From contig NC_090182.1 in NCBI RefSeq assembly GCF_024679245.1, positions 26,455,274 to 26,519,273 on the forward strand: a stretch of DNA of 64,000 nt, read 5' to 3'. Below, piece by piece: positions 24,232 to 36,420 of this stretch; position 1 is the stretch's first letter, and every line of letters starts with the position of its first letter. The notes under the pieces are model-generated. The model ran no database searches, was not told the DNA's origin, and was given only the letters and a program-made list of their open reading frames with translations. This DNA comes from Pseudorasbora parva. Taxonomy: Eukaryota; Chordata; Actinopteri; Cypriniformes; Gobionidae. The position numbers and the translations under genes were made by a program.

Positions 24232-24790
24232 GACTGTAAAAAAATATGGACGTAGTGTCCGTGACATCACCCATAGGATTTCAATAAGCCGTGTAAAGTA
24301 GAGACGAGCTGGCCGTTGCCATCTTGGCAACTCGTCATCACGAGTCACACCCAGATCACAGAAAATGGGCAAAGAGGCGGGATGTGGGCGGACAGACAGC
24401 GGATAAATGGCTATCCACCTGCCACTCAAAGTAACCACATCCTTAATTATGCAGAACTTTAAAGCTTTATATAATGTAAACAAATGAGTTATAAAAAAAA
24501 AAATCACCCCCCCCCCCCCCTCGCAGTTGTCATGAAGGGCAAAATTAGACGTATAGACCAAAACCACAATTTGTACCAGGCTGTAAACATGTTTTTTTCT
24601 GCTGTAAAGTTGGGAATTTTAGCATGGGGCTCAATGAGATTCTGCTCCCTTCTGGAGCCTGTCCCTAGTGGTCAGTTAAGGAATTACAGTTTAATTGATT
24701 TCCGTATTGGCTTCAAGAGAGACCGCGGGAGGTTGCCGCTTGATACCTACACATGCTTTGCATATCTCCGCATACAATAATCGTGTATTA
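24232..24790. repeat. Dispersed fish repeat with A- and C-homopolymers
   Basis: Begins CTGTAAAAAAATATGGACG and contains GTCACACCCAGATCACAG and an adjacent A12/C14 run at about 24488-24520. The texture matches a moderately repeated fish DNA element, but no second copy is present here to set ends. Confidence 0.4.
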
Positions 24791-24863
24791 CATCATCAGT
24801 ATTTGAACATGTTTATTAAATATTCTATATATAGGAATTATTTCATATTAAACCTTATTATCA

Positions 24864-25201
24864 TTAAAGGTGCAGTATGTAATATTTCAAAATTCAAAAA
24901 TACTGGAGAGTTGTTTCCCCTGCCCCCTCTTGCTTGGATTTGGCGTTTGAGGTTTTAATAACCTCATCGTTCATAGAGATGTTTTCATAGAGAGTTCATT
25001 TTTCTATGGATGCCAAAGTCTTTTTAGGTTGAGTAGAATCTATGATCTCTGATCCATTTTGTTTGCTTGCTTTCATGGCTGCAACACACTCTCCAACTGG
25101 CAACCCCGGGTGTCAAAATGCTATTGGTTAAATTGGCAGTGGGTGGAATCCCACAGACCAAAACAAAAACTATATTCCAACACGGAATGCACATTTTAAA
25201 G
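24864..25201 (+). repeat. TTAAAGGTGCAGTATGTAA repeat, left part
   Basis: Starts TTAAAGGTGCAGTATGTAA, a frequent cyprinid MITE terminus. It is interrupted at 25202 by the Tc1-like element below, so it was the older target. Its right end could not be identified after 26831. Confidence 0.45.
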
Positions 25202-25203
25202 TA

Positions 25204-26829
25204 CAGTCCCTGACAAAAGTCTTGTTGCTTATCTATTTTCTAGAAATACCTGATATTAACCTGACTTTTAATTAATTAATTGGTGTTAGAAATAGCTCAT
25301 ATGAAAAGCTAAAACCCTCCCAAATGATGTTTAATGCACTGAAATAAATAATTTTCACAGAAAAAATATTTATAATTTAATCAAGACAGAAAGGTCAAAT
25401 TTTGGCAAGACAAAAGTTTTGTCACCTATACAGAAATGGAACAAATTTACTGCAAATACAAAAATATGTCGGCAAATTAAGTTGTGGTGCTGTGAGATCC
25501 AAATTTAATATCTTGTATGACTTCCATGAGCTTGAAGGACTGCATCCATGCGGTTTGGCAAGGATTCATACAATTTATTGATGAAGTCATCAGGAATAGC
25601 TAAGAAAGCAGTCTTGCATGCCTCCCAGAGTTCATCAATATTCTTTGGTTTCGTCTTCCATGCGTCTTCTTTCATCCTACCCTACATATGCTCAATGATG
25701 TTCATGTCTGGTGACTGGGCTGGCCAATCCTGGAGCATCTTGATCTTCTTCGCCTTGAGGAACTTTGATGTGGAGATGGAAGTATGCGATGGAGCACCGT
25801 CCTGCTGCAGAATTTGGCCTCTTTTATGGTTGGGAATATAAGAGGTAGCTAAGATTTCTTGGTATTTTAGACTATTGATGTTGCCTTCCACCCTGCAGAT
25901 CTCTCGCACACCCCCATACTAGATGTAACCCCAGACCATGATTTTTCCGCCACCAAACTTCACTGTTTTCTGAATCTCGGATCCATTCTGGCTCCAGTAG
26001 GTTTCCTGCAATATTTGCAGCGACTGTGGTGTAATTCAACAGAAGATTCATCTGAAAAATCCACCTTCTGCCACTTTTCCAGCGTCCATCCTTTTAGCAG
26101 GCTGTGGGCCTTGACAAATGCCACACGGTTTTTCAATTGTCTTTTGTTTAGTGCTGGCTTCTGGGCACTGATTCGACCATGGAGGCCATTTCGAGACAGA
26201 ATCCGACAAACTGTTCTGGTTGACACAGGGACTTCAGGTGACCAGGTCTTGTGGAGCTCTGCTGCAGTGGAAAATAGGCTGGCCTTGGATTTTTGAGCCA
26301 ACAAACGGTCCTCTCGAGCAGTTGTCTTGCGGGGTCTGCCTGACCTGGGCTTGTCAAAAACGTCTCCAGTCTCTTCAAATCTTTTTTTTATCCTCTGTAC
26401 TTGACGCTGAGACACATTAAAGGTGTCTGCCACATCAGCAGTGGATCTGGTCTTCAGCCTCTTGATAATCAAAACCTTAGTCTCAGCGTGAATCTTAGGC
26501 ATGTTTGCAGAGGTCTAGTTGCAGTTGATGTGAAGGTCTAGCGTACTGGGGTTCTTTTTATACACACTTGAGACCTAATTGATCCATTATTAGTCACATG
26601 TGAAGCTCATATGACAAGGCGACAACACCTATGTCTTTGCAAAAATTTAATCAATAGGCTTTACCAAGCTGTGAATATTAGAATACTTTTTGAAAGTTTA
26701 CTGAAACATTATCACAAAAGCTGGTGGGATTAAAATGAGACATTTCTTTAAATATCTTGATTAGAAATATATTTCAGCGGCACTTTAGGTCAATTTGCAC
26801 ACAAGCGACACGACTTTTGTCAGGGACTG
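25204..26829 (-). mobile_element. Tc1/mariner element, full length, inactive (copy 1)
   Basis: TA duplication at 25202-25203 and 26830-26831. The outer inverted repeats begin CAGTCCCTGACAAAAGTC at both ends. The 1626-bp element carries one minus-strand transposase gene. The subterminal parts of the two ends differ, giving an orientation: the left end here is the 3' side of the gene. A rearranged relative lies at 48554-49862. Confidence 0.92.
25395..26502 (-). pseudogene. Tc1-like transposase, broken by a 4-bp deletion and two stops
   Basis: Starts MPKIHAETKVLIIKRLKTR. The N-terminal ~110 residues form the paired-like helix-turn-helix DNA-binding region, with an AT-hook-like linker (SGRPRKTT). 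The catalytic first D is in FSDESS, the second in QQDGAPSHT and the E in NIIEHM. I count 35 residues between the second D and the E, so DD35E rather than the usual Tc1 DD34E. Compared with copy 2, a 4-bp deletion near 25972 shifts the frame. Stops occur at 25919-25921 (TAG where copy 2 has CAG) and at 25682-25684 (TAG where copy 2 has TGG). The gene would mediate cut-and-paste transposition if intact; this copy cannot. Confidence 0.9.
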
Positions 26830-26831
26830 TA

Positions 26832-28003
26832 GAATAACTGGCTGTAGCATTGTTTTTTTTTTAGAGAAATGTACTTACTCTTTTTAGGAACATAGCATGC
26901 TTCCTAAATATCTGCAAACATATTCTGGTATTTGTATGCTTTAGTATACACTTTACACTTGTGTGAGTCTGGTGTTTTAATAACATGTACCGATTCCCTG
27001 TTCAGTGCATTGATACACTTAGAATTCATTTAAAAGTGTGAACTGGAACAATGTAGTTTTCAATGTAGCGCTTAATTTAAGAATTTTGCTTCTGCTGTTA
27101 CTGAACTGGCTCAAAAGAAGAGCTCTAAATCTGGTTTAAGAGTCTGATCACTGCACATGTAGCTCAATGGACAGATGGCCCTTCTGCCATCCTGTCCTGC
27201 TGCTTTCCTGTACCCCATCTCTATGTTCTCATCCTGTCCTGGCACACAGAAGGAGTAACACTCTTTGGCCCCAACAGCCCTTTCCTATATTTATCACAGT
27301 TTCAAGCTCTTCTTTAGCCTCTGGCATACTATGCTGCATGCCTACACATTGTCTCCAGGTGACCTGACCTATATGAGCTCACCGGACGTTACACTAATTG
27401 CCCTGACATGATACTATTCTAGCACGTTCTCCACATAATTATGTTGCGCTATCTGCTGAGCTTGAGAACAGGACTTAGCTTGAACGACAGCGTGTGACAT
27501 GTAGATGTCGTGAAGCAATCTGTGATCACTTATGCTGAGACAATGGACTTGATTTATTCAGAGGCTGAGGTGGGGTACACGAATGTGCAGGAAAGGTTAT
27601 TTTTCCAGCCTGCGGAGAAACTGATGACTTTTCGCACACGCTGGCTGCACACTGCAGTCAATGAAACCTAAGGCTGTTAGAGCACCGCGCCGCGCCACGT
27701 GTGAGAGAGGGTGAAACGAGTGATAGAATGCAGCTCACATCTTCATGTTTCTGTTTCACATCTTGCTCCTCCTGTATGTTGCCTGTAAACAGAAGACGTG
27801 GCAGCAGTTCAGACTGCTTGTAGTGTGGATGTCTCTCTCTTTGCTTCTCTCTCGACTTCCTTCATGGCAGCATCCACTCTAAGCTTGTTTTTGTCTGTGC
27901 ATGTTATAGCACATACATAATATTTAAGAACCTCACACTCTTGCATCACCCATATGAAGGATGTATTGTAAAGGTTATTATTATATTTAGATATATTTTA
28001 AAT
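26832..28003. other. Non-coding stretch
   Basis: No gene, bounded repeat or convincing regulatory block. The open frame at 27167-27367 is not recognisable. Confidence 0.35.
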
Positions 28004-28692
28004 AGTGTAATATGTAAAAATTTTCAGTAAAATATCCAAAAACCACTAGGCCAGTGTTATATATTTTGTTCGATTGAGTACGTACAATATCCCAAATGTT
28101 TCCAACCATTTGTAAATCAGAAATCAGAAAATTGCTATTTTAACCAAGGATGTCTGAGGGAGTTGCCTGTCAATTGCGTCATATCTGCGTTACCCTCGGA
28201 TTCCGGTTTTATTTGCTGGAAACGCTTTACTCTCTCTGCAGTGTGCAACAATTGTCAGCAGCAGCTGCTGAGTGAACGCACAAAGTAACGTCATAATATC
28301 TTTTTAAACACACTCAAATGTAAATGTATAATTTGATAAACAGAGCTGCGTTGCATCATACTAATGACCGGAAAAGTGGAAATAGCGCCTAGGACTGTGG
28401 CATAATAAAAGTCCCGCTGCTCACAAGGCGTGTTGCGTTCGTCTTATTAACAATCGCTCCCGTGGCCTTGCTCAGCTCTACAACACTCAGTCCTGCTCTG
28501 CTTCATTCTACAGTAACATTAATAATATCATCCATGAACATAATTTCGGCCAGAGTCCTACCCCGATTATTTTCCACTGGCTCAGAGGTGAAGACTACGT
28601 CCCAAGATTCTGCACTCAAACTTGGCGTCATCAAACCACGCCTTTTCTTTTTATTAGGCGCCCGCTAGCGGACGGATAAATTACATCTTTAA
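28004..28692 (+). repeat. Dispersed repeat family D, copy 1
   Basis: Shares extended similarity with 37225-38142, including CACTAGGCCAGTGTTATAT, GATAAACAGAGCTGCGTT and AACTTGGCGTCATCAAAC. Ends are GTGTAATATGTAA and AAATTACATCTTTAA, suggesting a TTAA-associated MITE. The open frame 28462-28668 is within the repeat and has no domain. Confidence 0.65.
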
Positions 28693-28789
28693 TGTCTCAG
28701 GTGTCTCAGTATTTCTGTCACGTGTCAGATCAAAATTCCTAACAGATCATTTAATATACCATTTTGAAAATGGCAATTTTTAGATTGGA

Positions 28790-29203
28790 AAAAAAAATTG
28801 CTGTTTTGTGTGTCTTCTTTAAATGCAAATTAACTGCTTCTCCCCACCCAAGAGGGTGGAGTTGTCACAGCTCGCGAACATACGAATGAAAACAGAAACA
28901 CCATTTTGATCATGTCTATTGCGGACACCTCACATGACATTGCAGTTCTTTATCATCATGAAATATTATCATCTGCATGCTTTTTAAAGCCTTATCACTC
29001 TCAATTTCAGCACACACCCAACGCATGTGCACAGACAGCTCAGCTGGATGTTGGTGCGTCCGTGAGTAGGCTATTAAACTAGACTAATTCTCTTTCATGT
29101 TTTATTGCAATTAAACTGTCAAATGCACACAAGGTTATGTCAGAAACACACAAAGTTCACATGAAAACAAAGAAAATGTCTGTGCACGTATGCAGCAATT
29201 ACA
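28790..29203. repeat. Host repeat, left part, interrupted by the CACTGTAA element
   Basis: AT-rich start followed by CTTCTCCCCACCCAAGAGGG-type sequence. Resembles the left half of a family whose right half, ending GCATAATAGGTGCTCTTTAA, lies at 31104-31601. Confidence 0.4.
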
Positions 29204-31103
29204 CACTGTAAAAAATGTACTGTAGAATTTACAGGAATTTACTGGCAAAAATGTTGCCAATAAAATCCTGTAAAAATGTTATTTATTGCTGTAAAATTGA
29301 TTACAGCATAATACTGCAAATCAGTTTACAGCTAATTAGTGTATGTGAAATACAGTAATTTTTAGTGTTTTTTACAGTAAAATTGAATTAAACTTGTATT
29401 TTATTTTACAGCAATATTTTGTATTTTCACTAAAGTACAGTATTTACCTGGCAACAAAGTTGCCAATAAAATCCTGTAAATATTTTTTACAGCATTGTTT
29501 TGTAACTTCACTAAAGTACAGTATTTACCTGGCAACTAAAGTTGCCAATAAAATCCTGTAAATATTTTTACAGCATTTTTTTGTAATTTCACAAAAACAC
29601 AGTATTTACCTGGCAACTAAAGTTGCCAATAAAATCCTGTAAATACCCCCATAATCTAAGATGATGTTTGTAATAGTTTAACATTAAAAAATAATGAAAA
29701 TAATAATTTTAACAGTAAACTGTAAATTACTGATTTAAATGCAGAATAAACAATATCTGAATACATTTACCAATGGGAAAAAAAACAAGTCAAGGGTGTT
29801 ACAAGTAAATATTTATTAAAACTAGCAGCAAGGCAGTGCATTTATTAAAACTGGCATTGCAAGGCAACAATTTCAATCTTCCGAAACTGTTAAAATCTTA
29901 CTATAAAAATTACATAGTATTACAAAATAACCACAAAGTAACAAAGTAAAAATAACTACAACCATTTTAGGACATATTTTGAGTAGAATATTAACTTTCA
30001 TTAAAAATGAAAGTCAATCAAAAAGTTTTTATCCTATTGAAATTCACAGCAACGTCTTTTCTTTTTAAAGAAAAGCATTAAAATAAAATGCTAAAATTAA
30101 CATTATTCCACAAATTCTGTTGTTTGAGCTTATCTTCTTTTAAACTAAGAATATTTCATCAAAAGACAACTTAATATATACATACTTAAAGTTCATTAAC
30201 CTTCATGAGCAACACATGAGGGTTGACTTGTTCCTCTCTGAGTCCTTTCCACTTGTTTTGCCTCTGTGCTTGTTGTCTTGGCTCCAGCCAGTGAGTGATG
30301 TGATTCCAACAAAACATCTGCACAAAAATATAAGAAAAAACTTTAGAATTTTTTCAAAAAAGGAATAAAACTAGCTCAATAAAATAAACGCAAAATGCCA
30401 CAAATACAATACATCAGCATTTGTTGCACTACTAATGTATGAAGTACTGTTAAATGGTTAGCCCAAAATTGAAAATGTTGTCATTTACTCACCCTCATGT
30501 CGTTCCAAAACCATAAGCCTTTTGATCATCTTCAGAACACAAATGAAGATATTTTTTGATGAAATCTGAGAGCTAATGTCCCTCCACTGACAGTCTACAC
30601 AACTACCACTTTCACTTTAAAGTTAAACGACGTTACGTTTCTAACCAAACGTTATGTATGGGGAAACATATTGACGTTGACAACTTTTACATGTAACTTC
30701 TAAATGTCGTGTTAGCAAGATGATATTGATGATATTGCTTATACATTAAATTAAATAAATATAAAAGAGTATACTTCTAGAACTTACCAGGAATTATGAA
30801 TAATGCCTCTAATCTTCAATGGTTGCGCACTGCTCCAGTCAACATGGATTTCAAATTTGAACGATGCCCGCGCTATCCCATAATGCCACAGCACAGTAAG
30901 TTATTGTGAAAACGCATAAGCTACAGAAACAACACCTCCTTCTTGTAAATGAATTACAGTTGACATGGAAATATACATTTAACAACTGTAAAACAATTAT
31001 TTACCCATAATGCATTGCGAATTACAGCTGAATCTTGTAAAATGCTTAAACAGTAATATTCTGTAAAATTTTGCTGTAAAAACTACAGCAATTTGTTACA
31101 GTG
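29204..31103. mobile_element. 1.9-kb element with CACTGTAA inverted ends
   Basis: Left end CACTGTAAAAAATG and right end TTTGTTACAGTG are inverted; subterminal regions are rich in CTGTAAA/TTTACAG on both sides. Inside, 29418-29650 holds three tandem units of 81 bp, each with GGCAACTAAAGTTGCC, a perfect hairpin. On the minus strand an acceptor-like GTGCAG precedes an open frame (about 30195-30318) without known domain. No exact target duplication is found. Probably a non-autonomous DNA transposon. Confidence 0.55.
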
Positions 31104-31601
31104 CAGAAATCCTGTATGCATTAGATCTGTGTACTAAAGTGTAATAAACAGTAGCCCACCTATACTACTATATATAATATATGCTGTTAATATGAATCAA
31201 ACAACAAAAGATAAATAAAAAATCACTCGCTGATCTTGACTGAAGGAACTTTAGTAGCTTTATTAAAAACATTTCTTACTTGAACGCTGCTGTTAAATTC
31301 TCTGGCGAGGAGATAAACATAGCAGACTCTGTACAGCTCTCTGAGGGCGGGGTCTATGATAATACAGCAGTGTCCATCTAAACCCGTGGTTGGGGCCTGT
31401 GAAATGTGACATCACTTTGCCAGGAATCTGCAAATGGCTTCTTCTGAGACACCGTTTATAATTTATGGGGATAAAAAAAAAGGATGGGTGGATTTTTACC
31501 ATTATATGGTGGTTGTGTACACACACTGCCAACACACATTTATGTTCAAACACCATGTAATTTTCATGAAAAGTGAATTTTGCATAATAGGTGCTCTTTA
31601 A
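31104..31601. repeat. Host repeat, right part
   Basis: Ends CATAATAGGTGCTCTTTAA, a known type of cyprinid MITE terminus with TTAA at 31598-31601. Includes the minus-strand open frame 31293-31652, which is repeat sequence and not a gene. Confidence 0.5.
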
Positions 31602-31647
31602 TGCATCCTTGCTGAATAAAATTATAACTTTCTTAAAAGAAATCAGT

Positions 31648-31925
31648 AACACTTTAGTATGGGGAACACATATTCACTATTAACTATGACTTTTACCTCA
31701 ATAAACTCCCAATTTACTGCTTATTAATAGTTAGTAAGGTAGTTTTTGTAGCATTTCAGTTTAGGTATTGGGTAGGATTAAGGGATGTAGAATAAGGTCA
31801 TGCAGAATAAGGCATTAATATGTGCTTTATAAGTTCTAATAAACAGCCAATATCATAGTAATATGCATGCTAATAAGCAACTAGTTTATAGTTAATAACT
31901 TAACCTTAAAATAAAGTGTTACCAA
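31648..31925. mobile_element. MITE with GTAACACTTTA ends
   Basis: Left CAGTAACACTTTAGTATGGGG and right CTTAAAATAAAGTGTTACC (quoted to 20) are terminal inverted repeats of a common fish MITE. About 278 bp, non-coding. Confidence 0.65.
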
Positions 31926-32289
31926 GAAATCTTACTGACCCCAAACTAGCGTTTTTGTGTATTTTTCAAATTTTTCTCTTACGGTGTCAACAGCATCATT
32001 TTATTAGTCTCATTTGTTTTTCAAGGAATTTTTAGATGGGACATCTGAGACAAAGTTGATACTCTAATGACAAATAAACCTAAATAAACTAGGGAGCATC
32101 AGATCTTTGGTAGTGGCTTTCTATTTTCCTGAACAGCTTTCATCTTTTAACATGTTGTTTACTATAATGCATGACATGCTTGTTTTACCACAAAATGTTC
32201 TTGATCTCCTTCCATTTATCCAGCTAGTAACAAGTCCTTTGCACTTCCTGTAATTTGCAAACACTGTTTAAATGCCTGGTTGCCCTTTA
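31926..32289. other. Non-coding stretch
   Basis: Nothing specific seen. Confidence 0.35.
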
Positions 32290-32660
32290 GATAGTCCTCC
32301 TGATAATATATCTCATAATGACTTAACACTAGTGACCACAATCCTTGTAACCAGTTATAGCCGCTAGATCTTTAAAAGGGCTGAGTTTAATTATTTGTCC
32401 CTAAAGAATAAGTGAGTGCTGAAATTTGAGCAGGCCATAATTACAGGATTGCTGCTATTATATATTAAGAAGCATTTCTACACTATTCAGAGATGGAGTT
32501 AAAGGCTGCTAAAGCTAATTAAGTTGTTTGTCTTTTGCAATGCATTATCTCCACCCACTTCCACGTGTTAATGAGCTGTTGCCTTCATACTGCTGCTCTG
32601 GAAGATCATTGGAGATGGGACTTACACACGAGTGGTCCGGCGGAGGTCACCTTGTGTACG
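32290..32660. promoter_or_regulatory. Candidate conserved non-coding element 4
   Basis: Includes GGCCATAATTACAGGATTGC, CTAAAGCTAATTAAG, TGCAATGCATTATC and CCACGTGTTAATGAGC, several homeobox- and E-box-like sites in a non-repeat block. Function inferred from motif density only. Confidence 0.3.
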
Positions 32661-33244
32661 GTGGATCTTTGAGCTCTTTGTGAAGGAAGCTTAGCACTAG
32701 CAGCAGGGTTAAAGCATTGTGGGGGAGGAATGTTTGTATGAATGAGTATAATATAATGACTGTACAATTCATAGTGCATGAGACTCTGGGCAGAGGAGCA
32801 CCAAACACATCACCGCCTTATACTGAGGATAGTCTGTTAGTGAAATGCTGAGCATTATATAGTGTCAGAGAGCATCTAGCTTTGAATAGGCAATTCACCA
32901 ACACACTTGTTGTTATATGGCTTTCATTCTTCAGGGAGATGCAAAAGGAGAAATTCTGAAGGATGTACCTATGCTTTTTTTTTTGTAAAATGGGCGCTTA
33001 CACCGTCTCTACACCAAAAGCAAGCTCCACAGGGCGACAAAAGACAACAGAACCCGTTATAATCAGTAATGGTGTATTTATTGCATGTGGCAACACGACA
33101 AATCTCCAACAATAAACTGATGCCTATTCTTTTTGTTACATACTTTAAGCATTTGTGCTGCTACTGACATGAAGAATAAATGGCTTTGCAATGGTTGCTT
33201 GGTCATTTCCACAGTAGACTTTCATTATTGAAGCTTTCAATCTT
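32661..33244. other. Non-coding stretch
   Basis: Nothing specific seen. Confidence 0.3.
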
Positions 33245-33351
33245 TATAAATGATGCAAAACAATGTAAAAGTGGTCCATTTGTTCACAAATGAGGCGTCT
33301 TTCATGAACAAATGTTAAGATTTAGGAAATTTTTAAGATATACAGACTTAA

Positions 33352-34632
33352 AGGGGTGCTTCAGCGCTGGGAAGATGAATCTGTATTTAAACTGGGTCAT
33401 TAATGTAATAGAAATGTGAAATTATTTTTGAATTTGGTGCCTTCTAGACGGGAAAAAAATATTTTTGTCTCATGGGGATGAAAGACAACAATTCCCAGAA
33501 TGCTTCGCTCCCCTGTGAGGCCACTCTCAAAGCCACCGCTACTGGATTACTGTGATTGAGTTGGAGAAGACACTACGATTAAATACTGAACGTGTCTGTT
33601 CAATATAATGAGTGAGTCACCGTGCAAGTGTCACAGCACTAACACTGCAGCAGTCAGATTACATTTACCGTCATGACTGAGCTGAATGAACTCTTGTGAT
33701 GAGAGCTGAGGTAAACGCGACTGCCCTTGCGGCATACATTCACAACGCGCATTCAGTCTGGTACGTTTTCAGTTCATGCCTTTGGAAGCTTAACTTTCAT
33801 ATGAATTAATTTGAGAGGTTAAAACACTTACATTGCTCAGCATAGCTCTGTTTACATAAATGCCGGCAGCTGCGAGCATAGCTGTGAGTGTGACCTCTCA
33901 TCCACCATGTGTGGGTTGAAAACTTGAGAAAATAGCTCCCTCAGCTGGCTGTAGTCTTTAGCCTTTGGCCAAAAATTCCTTGGATGACGCAAACATCAGC
34001 AATTTGCATCATCGGAGGAATTTTTCCAGAAATAAAATGCATAAATCTCTTGTCTCAGGTAGGGATGTTAACCGATGACCGTTTGACCGATGGTTGACCG
34101 TACGTAAACCGATCAAAGTTGTCGGTTAAAAAACAAAAAAGTGATCTCTAAATTAGGCTATTATAGACAGTGGACTAAACGCTACTACAGTTAGTTTTGT
34201 CGTGTTGCAGTCTATTAGACAAAATTCCGCTTAAGATGGGCTTACATTTGGAAATATATTACATCTACATTTCAGTGGTAACACATATGGTGTTGATCAT
34301 CATCTTTCTTTAATATTGTTAGCACTACCTCGAACTAAAGCGGCGTCTCTTCGGAGCTGCCATTTTCTTAAATGAGCCACGGCAATGTATGAAATGAGCT
34401 TCTAACGATAGACAAATGCCTTTATTTTCAACGCGATCAGCTTGTACCCAAACCATTTAGAAACTAAGGAGTTTCAACCGGCTAATGAGGCTCGGTGGTC
34501 GGTCAAGAAAATGTTTAGTTTTCGCCATCCCTAGTCTCAGGAGGATATGAGGGGGGGGGAAGCACAATCATTTGAATACACTCCAGGGTTTGTACTGATA
34601 CAAAGCCATAGGCTAATCACTGAAGTAACCCT
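33352..34632. mobile_element. TTAA-flanked repeat, middle layer of nest
   Basis: TTAA at 33348-33351 and 34633-34636. Ends are AGGGGTGCTTCAG at left and CTGAAGTAACCCT at right. It contains the 474-bp hAT MITE below, so without it the element is about 0.8 kb. No transposase is visible. Confidence 0.6.
34060..34533. mobile_element. hAT MITE with perfect 8-bp duplication, inner layer
   Basis: GTCTCAGG occurs exactly at 34052-34059 and 34534-34541. Ends are TAGGGATGTTAACCG and TTCGCCATCCCTA. 474 bp, non-coding. Termini and duplication length are diagnostic of hAT. Confidence 0.85.
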
Positions 34633-34890
34633 TTAAATTTCAATCTGTCGTATGATTTGTATTTACTATGATACTTTTATGGTGTTTTTATGGCTTTTTA
34701 GAAGCTTAAATGCTTCTGATTCCATTGTAATTGCATAAAAAGCACGACTATAGCACATCTTTTAACATTTCCACAGAATGTTATAATTATGTTCACAACA
34801 TTTGAACATTCATGAAAGATGCCTCATTTGTGTTTTTTTTTTATTTTTTTTTGTTTTTTTTAAGAACTTTTACATTGTTTTGCATTACGA

Positions 34891-36350
34891 CATGTGAACG
34901 TCCCTGACATTTTACTGCTGTAGCCACTGGCATTTTGAGTATTTCTGAAAGATGTTGCAGTACAAGTCAGAGCTATCAGAAAATTCCGAATTAACAATTT
35001 TTAATTAGGAGACCTAGGAAGACATTAACTTTTTACAAGACAGAAGTCTACTTTACCTTTGTACAGGTTTGGAATGAGGGTTAGCAAATAATGACAGCAG
35101 TTTATTTTTTGGGTGAACTATCCATTTAAAGAGTAGTAAATTCATGGCTATTCATTTTTAAAGCAATTTCATGGCAGTGCAATTTTTTTTATAAATGAAC
35201 AGAGCTGCATTGTGACTGTAATGGTGGTTTTTATGAGGAGGCTTCTGATGGATTATTTGGCGGGCGTTGTGTCAAAACGTTGAGAGCTTAGTGAAGACAT
35301 ATCCTCTAGAGTTGACCTTAAGCCTCTTCTGGTACTCCTCCTCAGCATTTCTCAAGACATCTGCGTTCAGCTGACTTCAAGTTTTTCTAGTAGCTTGCGA
35401 CACTTCAACAAATACTTAAAAAGTCTATCCACGAATCTTTCATTCTTTTTCCTACAGTTTCTGTTTACTTTGATGTCAGTGTCTGTCTGGTCTTATGTTT
35501 TGGTGGCTGTATTGTTACTGTACAGTGTCTACGCACCCTAAACATTTGAATTGTAGTATAAATAATAATAGGCCTAAATATAATAAACATAGAATAATAA
35601 TTAACATTAAAATTAAGGGAAGACTACATTTTAGACCACACACTACAAGTCAACTACATTTTATTTGATGGGGGGTTTTGGTAGGGGATCTAGATAACAG
35701 GTAGGGGTGCGCTGGCCCAATAAAGATTGAGAACCACTGATGAAGAGCCTGTTTACAATAAAAACAATGCAAAAGTAGCACAGTTGAATCCAAAAACACA
35801 TTCTGTGTGAATGGCCTCTTAAAGGCCAGCGTTCAGCACAGGTATTGACCATCTATCCTGCCAGAGATTTCTTGCGTGAATGTGGCTGAACATATGTGGG
35901 TGCTGTTCTTCATGTGATTTGTGAACTCTTAATCATTGTTGTGCACATGTGTGCGAAAGACAGAAGGAGAGAGAGATATGAGCACAAGCTGTAGTCTTTG
36001 CATCTGCTCTCAGTGTTTTGTAAAAGAGTCGTTCAGCTCCCAGCCCTGTCCTGACGAGTGTCTTTTCAGATAACCCTGTATGCCTACTGCAGCTGCCAGG
36101 CACACATGCATACTTCAAAAACATTAACTAAATCTTTAAAATGCCCTGATAAAAACTAAAGTACTCATTTTCTGTATGCCGTTCACAACCCATTTTACTT
36201 TCAGAGTAACGTTTCTCAGAATAAAGACCAGAAATGTGCATTAAGTAAATCGTATAAGGGGCTTAAAAGGGGTATAACAAACTAAAAAAGGTAAAAATTA
36301 CAACAGCAAACTATACATCTGTAAGTTAAAAATCCAAAAACATGTATTTC
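34891..36350. other. Non-coding stretch with repeat fragments
   Basis: A right-end fragment of the AGGGATAGTTCACCC family (35066-35130, TTTTGGGTGAACTATCC) and a GTTGAGAACCACTG-like repeat tail in reverse at about 35735 are seen. No gene. Confidence 0.4.
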
Positions 36351-36420
36351 TGATGATATATATATATATATATACATTTGGAAGACGCTTTTATCCAAAG
36401 CGACTTACATTACATTCAAG
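36351..36420 (+). repeat. (TA)n plus teleost ATCCAAAGCGACTTACA repeat
   Basis: A TA run at 36355-36373 abuts CATTTGGAAGACGCTTTTATC and CAAAGCGACTTACATTACAT, a signature sequence found throughout teleost genomes. Its class is not decided here. Confidence 0.6.

Larger units (their letters stand above)
33245..34890. mobile_element. Outer foldback element split by later insertions
   Basis: GATGCAAAACAATGTAAAAG (33250 region) is complementary to CTTTTACATTGTTTTGCAT (34866 region), and ACAAATGAGGCGTCTTTCAT to ATGAAAGATGCCTCATTTGT at 34813-34833. The arms therefore frame 33351-34635, a different repeat, and mark an older palindromic MITE. Confidence 0.6.

Noticed and set aside
28462..28668. 68-codon open frame
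   Set aside because: Lies within dispersed repeat family D.
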